Source: Echinometra lucunter
Lineage: Eukaryota > Echinodermata > Echinoidea > Camarodonta > Echinometridae
DNA: 64,000 nt
Direction: 5' to 3'
Assembly: GCA_029962745.1 (NCBI GenBank)
Contig: CM057158.1
Location: 4,310,938-4,374,937 of the forward strand
The first letter of the stretch is position 1; each line of letters opens with the position of its first letter. The notes under the pieces are model-generated. The model was not told the DNA's origin, did not search any database, and saw only the letters and a list, made by a program, of their open reading frames with translations. Both the position numbers and the translations under genes were made by a program. Shown here in pieces: positions 24,279-34,900 of the stretch.

Positions 24279-24284
24279 AATAAA
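24279..24284 (+). promoter_or_regulatory. Candidate poly(A) signal for DDX27
   Basis: AATAAA about 1.55 kb after the DDX27 stop, followed by a TTGTGTTTC GT-rich stretch about 20 bp on. Another AATAAA at 24728 is an alternative. Confidence 0.45.
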
Positions 24285-26639
24285 GATAACTTGAACATTA
24301 CGTATTGTGTTTCATAATGTAGATTTCTTTTGATTCATATTTTGCCTTAAATTGCAATGTCAATCTGAAAAGTTGAAAGTATGACTGAGAAATGATTACT
24401 TTTTAAAAAATTGATGAAGATTATGTAATTAAATGTTTTGATCATAATCCGAACTTCGTTTATTCATGATTTATTAATGTTTGTTTTGTTTTTGGTTGGG
24501 GGGGGGGGTTAAGATTAAAAAAAAGAGAAATTTATTTAGAAATTTATGGGTGAAGTGTTGAGTGAATAAGTTTCAGGAGTTGTTTTTTAGCTACGTGAGT
24601 GAATAGACAAACAGAATTTCAGTGAGGAGAGTTATGTGGGAACTAGGGTTAGTATGTGAGAAATAAATTGTATTGGGGGATGGAATAAAGTGATGAAGAC
24701 CTCTCTACTCATTTTTGAAAAATTCACAATAAAGTACATTTAGTTTTACTTAGCATGATTCTTTTAGGTCTTTTTAAAATCTTTCAACAGTGGGAACAAT
24801 ATCCCCCCCCCCCTCCCCTAGCAAGTACTTCATGTACTCTAATTTGAAGTGTTGCTCACCTGAAAGTTTATAGTTGTACCTGTATTCATTAAAAGTGTTT
24901 TCCATACACAAACATCAAACCATGTCAAATAAAATCTGGTCCACTAGAATGTATATAACAGGTCAAGACATCCCTGAGCTTTCTTGCTCATCTGTGTAAA
25001 TTTGCACATAAACATATTTTGAAGCAGTTTATTAATATGACCCTGATTGTGTTAACACCCTAATGCAGCGTGACACACTACACAGCAATGCACAAAAGTA
25101 TGGCTTTAGGATTATACTTCAACTGGAAGAAGAAGAAACTAACTTATCAACAAAAAACAAAACAAAAAGATGGAGTCCCGGAGAGTAAGATTCAGAGTAG
25201 GATTCACACACACATAGTTTGCAAGAATCTTCAGTCTTATTGATGGAGGTAGACTTAATCAGAAGAAGAAGAAGAAGAAGACCACCTGAGGAATTCAGCA
25301 GCCCGGTCAAGAGCGACTGGTGAAACGAAACGCGCAGCAAAAGTGAGTAGCTCATTTCAAATAATTGATTCAAAAACTGTCATTAACTGATCAACAGTTC
25401 AGAATACACTTTCTCCCAGATTACCAAAACTCAAGAGTAACTAGATTTGACTCTTAACAAATGAATTATAATCATTAACTACATGTACTGTACTTGAGTA
25501 TTATTGCAACGATTTTCCTTTTTAATTTGCTCTTTATAATATATAATAAAATTGACAGATTGTGGTCGGCAGATTCAGCTGGAAGGCTTAGGAGCAAGAG
25601 CTTATCTTTTTTTATAGGTTTGTTCATGAAATTCGAATTCAGGTTAAAACCCTATAAAGTATATGTGTGCTTGATGTGTAGGAGGCTGTAATTCCTTTGT
25701 ATTGCGAGAGAAGGCGGTTGCCTTCCAATTATTTACATTGGGATCGTGCCGGAAAAGATTTTATGTGGTCCCACGTACTACATTCCCTGTTGGTAGTTGC
25801 TGGACGAGCCTGTTTGCATGCAGATTAAAGCGGCAGGTCAAAGTGGCAGGTCGCTCTTAATAATAATAATAATACTAATAGGGTAACTTCTTTTTTTCTT
25901 GCTTTCTTTTCTTTAGGAACCTGCAGACTTAACAAGCTTTGCTTTTAATTTTGTGCAAGTTCCTTCATATTTCACTTTCGTAAATGAAAATGTTTATTGA
26001 CTCATACTCACTCCGTTATGAATATGATACAACTACAAGAATGTTCATGCCATTTTGTCACATTACTTTATTCTGTTAAGTGTTTAATATTTGTTATATC
26101 CTATGTTCAGTCTGTGAAATATGAGAATAAACTCAAATCCACATTCAAATTCAAATTTTTCTTCCTTTTTTTTTTTTTTACTTGCTGCTTTGATAATGTG
26201 TCTCTTCACTCTTCACGACTCTGACTTCAGTATTAATAAATGAGCAAGGCAGAAACAGATGCTCGATGGAGACTTTTCTATAAGAGATTGCAAATATGGA
26301 CTTCTTCAGTGGGAGATTCCTCAATATTAATCGTGTTCTTTATTTTCAAAACATATACTTGGTAATTGTCCTTTTTTTTTTCAAATGCTCACTGGGTGAC
26401 ATATGTCTATATGACCTACTGTCTACATGTTTGAAGCAATAATTACCTGTGATCCCTTTCATCTTCATTTTTCATATTGATTATTTGCATCCAAATATGG
26501 ATATATTTTTTCTCTCTTTTTTCTTTTTCCATATAGTTTTTATTGCAGTTATTTCATAATTCATGGAGATGTTTAAAAGTAATAAAAATAATTCTTTTGT
26601 TTAATTTAGACAGGTTTTGGAGCCCCAGACATAACCACC

Positions 26640-28076
26640 ATGCTGGAAGGGGTTGGGGTAGTTGGGACAGGGTCTCTGACTAGTATTCTTATCAGCACCC
26701 TGCAGGCAGTGGGAATTAAGGTTGGTATTTAAAAGGCTTAACTATTGTAAGATTAAAGATTCAAGAACTGTTTTTTTTTTTTTTTTTCCATTTGATAAGT
26801 TTTTCTCAGGTGCAGTTCTGCTCCTCCGCTCTGTGTACATGCATACTCCCATTGTTATTTCTATGAATAATTTCAAAATGTAATATTGAATACTTCTAAA
26901 AGTGCTTCGGATGCATCAAGAAAAGGAGTTTATACCCATGAGCAATAAGGTTGGTGCATTATTCATACCAAGTGAAAGTATAATATTTTCTCTTTCTGCT
27001 GTTTTTCTTCAAAGGTTGTGGCTCTGTGGGGTCCTACAGATCAAGAAGCTAAAGAGTTGGCCAGGCAGTATCGTATCCCTTTCCATACCAGCAAAGTGGA
27101 TGAGGTCCTTTTACACCAAGAGGTCGACCTTGTATGGGTGACCTGCCCACCTCACCTCCATGGAGAGGTCGCATCAAAGGCTCTTGGAATTGGTAAACAT
27201 GTCCTGTGTGAGCGTCCAGCTGGCTTGAAGCAAGCAGATGCGGTGAAGATGGTGACAGCAGCGAGATACTATCCCTCTCTGGTGTCCATCATGACGCATG
27301 GGCTGCGGTTCCTACCTGCCTTTGTGAGAACAAAGCGTATGATTCAGGAGGGTGAGATTGGAGAGGTGTTCCTCTGTGATGTAAGGCTCTCCTGCGGGAG
27401 CTTGCTGACAGACAAATTCAACTGGATGTGTGATGAGAACATGGGAGGGGGTTTGCTGAATATCCTTGGTTCACACATAATTGATATTATCAGCTTCCTG
27501 GTTGGGCAACGGGCAACCAAAGTCCGTGGCATGTTGAAGACATTCATCAAACAGAATGATCGGATCAATGGAATCCGCCACATTTCCAGTGACGACTTCT
27601 GTACATTCCAGATGGAGCTTAATCGTGGAGCTTGTGCCACTGTGACATTGAACGGACACTTTCCAGGACAATTCAAGCAGGAGATTTTGATCATTGGTTC
27701 TGAGGGGCGCTTGCTCATCAAGGATGCTGATTTGTATGGGCAGACATCATCCCACACCAGGGAGACATTGCTTATGGCTGATATTCAGCATGTACCCGAA
27801 CGACAGAAGTACAGCATGGCCCCTACCCCAGAACTGCCCCTTCCCTACTACAAAGGACTCTTGAAACTCACTGATGCTCTGAAGGAATCCTTTGAGAGGA
27901 AGAAAGAGCGTCTCAACTGGGATGGAGAACCTGTAGCATTTGCAGCCACATTTGAAGATGCCCTCTATGTTCAGATGGTTTTAGATGCCATCAGAAAATC
28001 AAACATTTCAGGGAACTGGGAATCGGTAGGGACATTAAATGAAGAGGGAAATGGTAGGAACTTTTTCCTCTCATGA
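26640..28076 (+). CDS. GFOD: GFOD1/2-like Gfo/Idh/MocA oxidoreductase (complete, 380 aa)
   Basis: Coding exons 26640-26720 (27 codons) and 27015-28076 (353 codons plus TGA) join in phase 0. The exon around the ATG opens with an acceptor near 26609, so at least one 5' untranslated exon exists upstream. Residues 1-13 (MLEGVGVVGTGSL) form the NAD(P)-binding Rossmann loop. RFLPAFVR, GSLL, DDFCTFQM and DLYGQ further on match vertebrate GFOD1 (390 aa) and GFOD2 (385 aa) closely, and an invertebrate gene like this probably represents both. The family position of the EKP motif reads Glu93-Arg94-Pro95. GFOD proteins have no settled reaction; the fold predicts a nicotinamide-linked sugar oxidoreductase, and GFOD2 is reported as extracellular-matrix linked. 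No clear signal peptide or membrane segment. Confidence 0.95.
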
Positions 28077-29745
28077 TAATGATCAGGATTCACATGTTTA
28101 TAATTCTCCCTATCACATATAGCCAATATTAACTGACCTTAGTTTTCAATACTGATATCAGGGACATGGATGTTGAGGCACTTCTAATTGCATCATTATA
28201 GCATGCGATCTGTGTGTGCAATCAATGGTATATGCTTAACTTACGTCAAATCTTCGTCGATTTTTAATTACTCTTCATCAGAAATATCCCGTTTTGAAAA
28301 TGCCAATCTAGAAAACACAATTATGAATCTTTGCTAGCCTGAACATTATCAACAGCAATCAACCTTTACAGCTGTAAGTATGGGCAGTATCCTTCCCTCA
28401 GAAATATACCGATTTACATACCGAAAAACTAGAGTGCTGCCAGTGTTAGGATTCGGAGAGCTATATGCAATGGGGGGAATTGTCAAAGAGTATACATACA
28501 CATGTAGATAAGAGTTGAACTGAAAATATTATATCATGTTTATTTATCATTGGCTTATTCTTGCTCAGTATTTAGCCTATGGACAGATTTTAGATAACTC
28601 CTGTAAGATTTTTAAAAGGTCCATAACATACAATTATTGAATTATCCTACAGACGGTTTCCGTAATATAGTTTTGTAACAATCCATGGCAGCATCTTTTA
28701 TTCACCCTTTTTTGGCACCATAAAGGACAAGCAAAATACATTAGCATTTTGGTTTTTTTACTGTTGCATCTCCACCCATCCTATCCCCCCCCCAAAAAAA
28801 AAGCAGAGATGGGGATCTTTTTTCAGTATTTCTTTCCTCAAGATGACCCATATAGATAGGGTGATAGCATAATGTTGATGTATTAGGGTGTGATCACATT
28901 TTCTCTGCATTTTTATGTCTCTTTTTTATTCTTTCATCTGAAGAGAAATCTTAAGTGAAATACTGGTAAGTAAGTTGTAATGTAGATAAAATGGAGGCAA
29001 GAAGAAAAGTTATAATTTGATTGAGAAAAAAAGAGAATCATCTCATATGTAGTATTTTGCATATAATTTTGATAGGTAAAGTGCAATGTTATTACATTTA
29101 GTAGAAATATATTTATATGCAAATGCTGGTGCTTGAAAGGTTTTAAAAAGCTTTCTTTTTAGTATATATGCTACAGCGCATCTGATTTTTATAAGCATGT
29201 ATTTTAAATGCAGGTTTAATTTCTGGTTAGTGCCAATTTGCATAAATTGGGACAGGCTAAATGAATAAACGTGTGAAAGTTGATGTATTTATCATCTTAT
29301 TTGCAAATATGCAGGTAGGTTGTATAGTGTATACTTGTATTCGTCATTAGATCCAGAAATATCCAGGTCATTCTGCAATCAGCTGCTAATTCAAAGTTAA
29401 TTTTATAATAAATGGATGGAAAGTATACATGTATTTTATAAATTATGTATTTTTAAAATACATTGAATATAATAGTCCATCAACTTTATGTCATTTTTAT
29501 GAAATATATTCAGTTCTAAATAGAGGGTAGTTTTATTTTGGGCTCCCATTAACGTGTGTTCACAGGGGGTTCAGATGAATTGGTTTATTAGTGTTATGTA
29601 TGCACAGGCAGTTAGGCACCTTGTTTACAAATTTTTGTTTTTAAACTTTTAAGGATTGGCGGATAAAAATTAGGATTCCATAAGCATCATAGTTTTATAG
29701 GAACCCAGATAATTCATGTGTATTTTTTTTTTTCATTTTAAAATT

Positions 29746-30514
29746 TTTTACAAGTTTTGGCCCTCCATTGCCCGGGGGGGGGGGGGGGGGGGGGGGGGAC
29801 TAAATGTATCAATCTGAGATTCAATGACTTTTTTTCTCTGATCCTTCCTGCACGTTTTGATACCAAATTTATGTCGATCGGACCTACGGTGCCGGTGTCA
29901 GATTACGATTACGAACGCAAGTCGTTAAAATTTCACTGTTTCTGTATATGACCGTGTACAAAACTATGGGCAAAATTAGAAACTTCAAAATTATGTAAAT
30001 ACTGTCAGGAAAGAATAATTACTCTCTCTAAAATAGTGAGAAGCATCAAACACACTCTCTCATATACACACACACACACACTCACACACTCACACCCACA
30101 CCCACACAAAGACACAAAAAAACAAAGAAATACATAAGGAATTTGTAAAACAATAGAATACATAACAAAAAAAAAATGATAATCCATTTTTTTAGTGAAG
30201 GAGTCGATGTGAATGTTATGAAAAACATTTATCCCAAAAATCATTGTTCCTGAAGCTTTATTCAGTGAGATATAGCCAAAACTATGATTTCTTGCATAAA
30301 TTAGCATAAATTAATTCCTATAAAATAAAACAAAACAATTTGATAAAATCTAACCAGATAGCCTTGTAGATTACATCATTCTCTACCCTCATGCCAATTT
30401 TCGTGCCGATCCGGCTATCCACGGCCGAGATCATAGGGGGGGGCCATAATGGCCCCCCCCCCCCCCCCCCCCGGGATAACTAGACCAGAAATAGTCTGGG
30501 TCTTTTAGGGTTAA
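29746..30514. mobile_element. piggyBac-like element with subterminal G tracts, copy 2 (inverted)
   Basis: The right end CTTTTAGGGTTAA is intact (30502-30514). The left end is eroded, starting near 29746 with TTTTGGCCC in place of TAAAAGGCCC. Runs of 25 G (29774-29798) and 20 C (30453-30472) sit just inside the ends. Sequence inside each end matches the opposite end of 20128-20801, for example CGAAAATTGGCA and ATTCAATG...GACTTTTTT, so this copy is inverted. Confidence 0.7.
30066..30118. repeat. CA-rich microsatellite
   Basis: Imperfect (CA)n with CT and CCC interruptions, inside the G-tract element copy 2. Confidence 0.85.
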
Positions 30515-30934
30515 TTCACATATCTTTTTTTAAGATCTGCAGGTACATTAGTTTGACATAAGGAACATTAATGGTCGGAGCCTTCTATTAAAGAGTAATC
30601 CTCTAATTTATCATTTTACCTTTTGATATGTGTATATATAGTTAACACAGAATGCATGCATCCATGGTTGTTCAAGCAGTACAATGTTCTATTAAATGTT
30701 AAATGGTAGAAATTTATATGAGCAATTGGATTTACCAGTGTGTTTGCTATATCATGCTGACTGATGTAAAATTGAAAATATCTAGAGACTTGAACAGTGA
30801 AGAGGTTGATACAGGCGAGGAAGAGAGTAGTTAGAAGAAAGGAAGAAAATAGAAAAGAATTAAGAGAGAGGGGGATAAAGAGTAGGAGGGGGTTCCAAAG
30901 TCCTTTGGAAGCACATAGAGAAGTTAGATAATAA

Positions 30935-31136
30935 TGTGACATTGAACGGACACTTTCCAGGACAATTCAAGCAGGAGATTTTGATCATTGGTTCTGAGGG
31001 GCGCTTGCTCATCAAGGATGCTGATTTGTATGGGCAGACATCATCCCACACCAGGGAGACATTGCTTATGGCTGATATTCAGCATGTACCCGAACCCGGA
31101 CCCGAACGACAGAAGTACAGCATGGCCCCTACCCCA
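30935..31136 (+). pseudogene. Partial copy of GFOD-like exon 2
   Basis: This 202-bp segment equals 27641-27830 of the GFOD-like second coding exon at every base, except for a 12-bp insertion near 31095-31106. The insertion repeats CCCGAA/CCCGGA and adds four codons (Pro-Gly-Pro-Glu) in frame. The copy starts and ends inside the parent exon, not at splice sites, so it is a DNA-level duplication rather than an alternative exon. A stop follows within a few codons (TAA at 31137). Confidence 0.9.
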
Positions 31137-31714
31137 TAAGAAGGGATTATTGTTATTATTATTTTTATTGAGAGAGTGAGTTGGGGAGAAAAGATGTATT
31201 CCTAAAGACAAAGACAGACAAGGAAGAGACAAGAAATGATGGAGACTGAAAATTTCTTGGAACGCTCAATCCCCCCCCCCTCCCCTCCTCCCTCACCCGA
31301 AATAAGAAGGATATTTCATTTGTTATCCCAAAATAAATTTCCATGCAAATATCATATATTCAGAGAATAAGATTTTGAAATGATTAACTGGCACTTCGAG
31401 AGACGAGAGGACGAGACATGGGACGAGATGGCAGGAGAGATCGGAGATGGCATTACTAGTATTATGTAGACATCTACAGGATGTCTTGCGTTTACACAAA
31501 ACTACTGTTCAACGAGACTAATCAGCGGCGTGTAATGAACGTTGAGTACCGGAGCTCGAAGCATATCTCGCCTGGAAGTCTCGGGGAAGTTTCCGACGCG
31601 CGACGCTTGCTACTCGCTCGAGCTCCTACCAGCAAGGAAAGTCATGCCACTGGATTCTGAAAACTGTTATTGAGATACCACCTCGGCTTCAAGTTGCTTA
31701 TTCCTCTTCTTGAA

Positions 31715-31909
31715 ATGGCAGTTCCCTTGCCTAAGTTTTGGAAGCCAGGTAAGAAATATGAACTGAGGGTGAGGTGAGGCTGAGCTGAGAATATGGCTGG
31801 ATATATCATGTGCATTGTTTATTTTGATCGTGGAGTTTTGATGGTGTGGTGGTGATCATGGTGATGATGATGATGATGATGATGGTGAAGATAGGAGGAT
31901 GATGAAGAT

Positions 31910-31954
<45 letters not shown>

Positions 31955-34900
31955 GTCGATTCATATGATGATGATTGATGATGTTTGAATGTTTCAATGA
32001 AGGATGAGAGTCGAGAGTGAGGATGCGGCCAGATGAAGATGATGATCACAATAATGGCGGTGGTGATGAATGGTGATGATGATGATGAAGACATGACAAA
32101 AAAAGAAGGGAAGATCATGGATGAGAGTGCGGCTGTGGCCAGATGACAAAGATGATGATGGTGGTGGTGAATGGTAATACATAATGATGATTAAGACATG
32201 ATAAAAAAAAAAGGAGATCATGATGTGATGATGCTGCTGATTTTGTTGGTGGTTGTGATAATGAAGATGATGATGATGATGGCAGTGCTGATGGTGGGGA
32301 TAAACTGTACAATGCAGGACCTATGCAGCATGCAGAGTTATGGGGGGGGGGGGGGGGGGAGGAATAAGAAAAAAGCTGGAAAACGGAATGAGAGCGGAAA
32401 AGGGCTTCATAAATATAGTCTAGTACCCCTCACCAAAGCACAGCACAGAAACTATATTTTGCAAGTTGTGACCAATATTCATTTTTCTAGGAACTGCTGC
32501 TCCTGGTGAGGGTTTGAAAGAAGAGAGAACAGCAGGTAGTGGAGAGGGAGAGACCCAGTGTGTTGTATTCAACCAATATGTATCACTCTCAGTAGAACAA
32601 CAGAGGCAGAGGCTACCAGTATTCAAGGTCAGTGGTACCTATAATATTTTCTGCACTCATGCCCTTCTGGCACTATTACAGGGGCATATTCAATATGTCC
32701 CTGTATAATAGGGGCAGGGGGTATCACTGGCCCTATTCCCCCTCCCACCCCCCCCCCCCCCCCACAAAAAAAATAAGGTGGAAACAAACAAAATGTGATC
32801 ACATCAGATCGATACTTTTTCAATACACTGAAAAATAACCTGTGGAAAGCAAATAGAAAGGGAGGAGTCCGAACCCCTGTGACTACATTGTGATCTTTGT
32901 AATCCCAGTAAAGTTAATTCACACCAAAATAAAACCTTCTTTTTTCTGTCATTGATAAAAAGATTTATGAATATTGATATCCATTTTGGTTAGAACAAAA
33001 ATCTTTAATAGAATATAAATAGTATTGTATACAGAGGAATTTATTCATCAAAGCATACACATAGAAAACAGGGATAAAGAAAAAAAAAAAGATAATGATA
33101 TTGGATTTATGTTTTATATCCTACAGCACCGAAATCACATCCTGTACTTGCTGGAGAAGTACCAAACTCTGGTGGTTGTTGGTGAGACAGGGAGCGGGAA
33201 GAGCACTCAGATACCCCAATATCTGGTAGAAGCTGGTTGGGGAGCTGAAGGACATGTTATAGGGGTCACACAACCCAGAAGAGTTGCAGCTGTCACTGTA
33301 AGTGTGCTTTTTAAAAAAATGGTTAATCCTAGTCACCATTGTAAAATTTCAAGATCAGTAGAAAAGCAGTGACTGAAAGAATTGGCATTGATATTTCAAA
33401 GAAACTTGTTACAATCTTAAATTATTTAATTGTTAATGTTGCTTATTCATTCGATGACAAGACTGCATATCTGTTTGCTTGCTCTTGGTTTTTTTTTTAA
33501 TTTATTTATATCTATTTTATTTTATTTTTTGGTGCTTTCAAATAAAAATGATGTGATTCTTTACTGCATCTGTCCTTTAAAGGCAATCAGTTTGCTAGGA
33601 AATTCTGTCATGCAAAGGGCTCTACAGTTTGGCCATGTTTTATTTGGAATCAAGTGCACTAAAATTCTCAATCTTTCTCTCAGCATTGCTGTAAAAGTGA
33701 ACATTACCATTTTACTCCTTGATTATATGCTCTTTGCAGGTAGCCCAGAGAGTAGCAGAAGAGAGAGGAGCCATTGTTGGACATGAAGTTGGCTATGCCA
33801 TTCGCTTTGAAGATTGCACTGATCCTCAGTCTACAAAGATCAAGGTATGATATAACAGTACCCTGTATCACCCAATGCCATCATTCTAGAGAATGTTTGT
33901 ACATATGTAGGCATTGTGTGAACATTGCATTTTAGTAAAGATATTCAACAAAATAATAACACTACACTATTTTTACAGCAACCAAACTAAATTTTGTGGA
34001 GTATGTATTATTAACTCTTTGTGAGCCCAGCAAAGGGCTTCCCTGTAGATAGATAGGTAGGTAGGTATTTGGTTTTTAGAGGCACTTTTCATTTGCAAAT
34101 AGAATATTTGTGCCACACTGTATTTCTCATGAGAGAGATTTACCATCTGTAGGCATTAGGATTATTAAAGTATTACAGTACAAAATGAATCTATACAGGG
34201 TGTCTAAAGTGTTGTCATGTATCTAGTGAAGCCTGGAAATGAGTTATTTCACATCTCTTGTGTTATACAGAGCAATCCTTCCGGTGATTTGTTTGTATTG
34301 CTTTGTGCCTATCTGCACATATGGCAAAGCCCCAAATGTGCTGTTGGGCTATAAAGAACGTAATCAAATTGTTATATTAATTGAACTCAGTCGGATCATT
34401 TGATGTTCTATATTTTAAAATGCCAAATGATGGTTAGTCATACATTCTTACGTTTTATTTTTATTTCAACAGTTCATGACAGATGGCTACCTGCTGAGGG
34501 AGATGATGAGAGATCCTCTTTTGAAGAGATACAGGTAGGAACATATCACTTTGATTATGAGTGAGATGTTGTAGTTTTCTAATTTAAAGCTTCACATGAA
34601 TGGCCTTCTTGGTAATGTTATTCTCCTGACCCAGACAGCTTAGACTCAAGCATCGCAATTACACATACATGAATGGACTGAGACTTTTCTTTTTTCAATA
34701 TTGAATCGAATATTAGATGTTAAATATGCTAAACAACGGATAACTGTTTTCAGCATATTGTGTATAAACTGATTTGGGATGTAGCCTTTTTTGTGTGCTC
34801 TTGTGTGATACTTTCATTCAGGATGCTACTATAAGAATCATTACAGGGATTTTTATTTTGAATTAGTAGACCTTTTTGATGTGTTATCTGAAATTCCTTT

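Larger units (their letters stand above)
22729..26639. other. DDX27 3' region and spacer before GFOD-like coding start
   Basis: The DDX27 3' untranslated region must begin here. AATAAA signals occur at 24279-24284 and 24728-24733. A pogo-like MITE lies at 23105-23266, and GAA and AAT microsatellites at about 25262-25280 and 25857-25880. A GTGAGT following AAAA at 25340-25345 could be the donor of a 5' untranslated exon of the GFOD-like gene; this is a guess. No coding segment seen. Confidence 0.5.
28077..31714. other. GFOD-like 3' region and spacer before DHX35
   Basis: Contains the probable 3' untranslated region (AATAAA at 29264-29269), a G-tract element (29746-30514), a CA-rich microsatellite (30066-30118) and the GFOD exon fragment (30935-31136). 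The DHX35 promoter should lie in about 31400-31714, a CpG-richer stretch without a TATA box. Confidence 0.5.

Noticed and set aside
25119..25373. Possible 5' exon or small gene near the GAA repeat
   Set aside because: A GTGAGT after AAAA hints at a donor, but there is no conserved peptide and short inverted motifs suggest a repeat; kept only as a remark in the spacer entry.
27344..27757. 137-residue antisense frame in the GFOD-like exon
   Set aside because: Shadow of the strongly conserved sense coding exon.
31806..32312. Several Ser/His/Ile-rich minus-strand frames
   Set aside because: All come from the GAT microsatellite and its tandem units in DHX35 intron 1.
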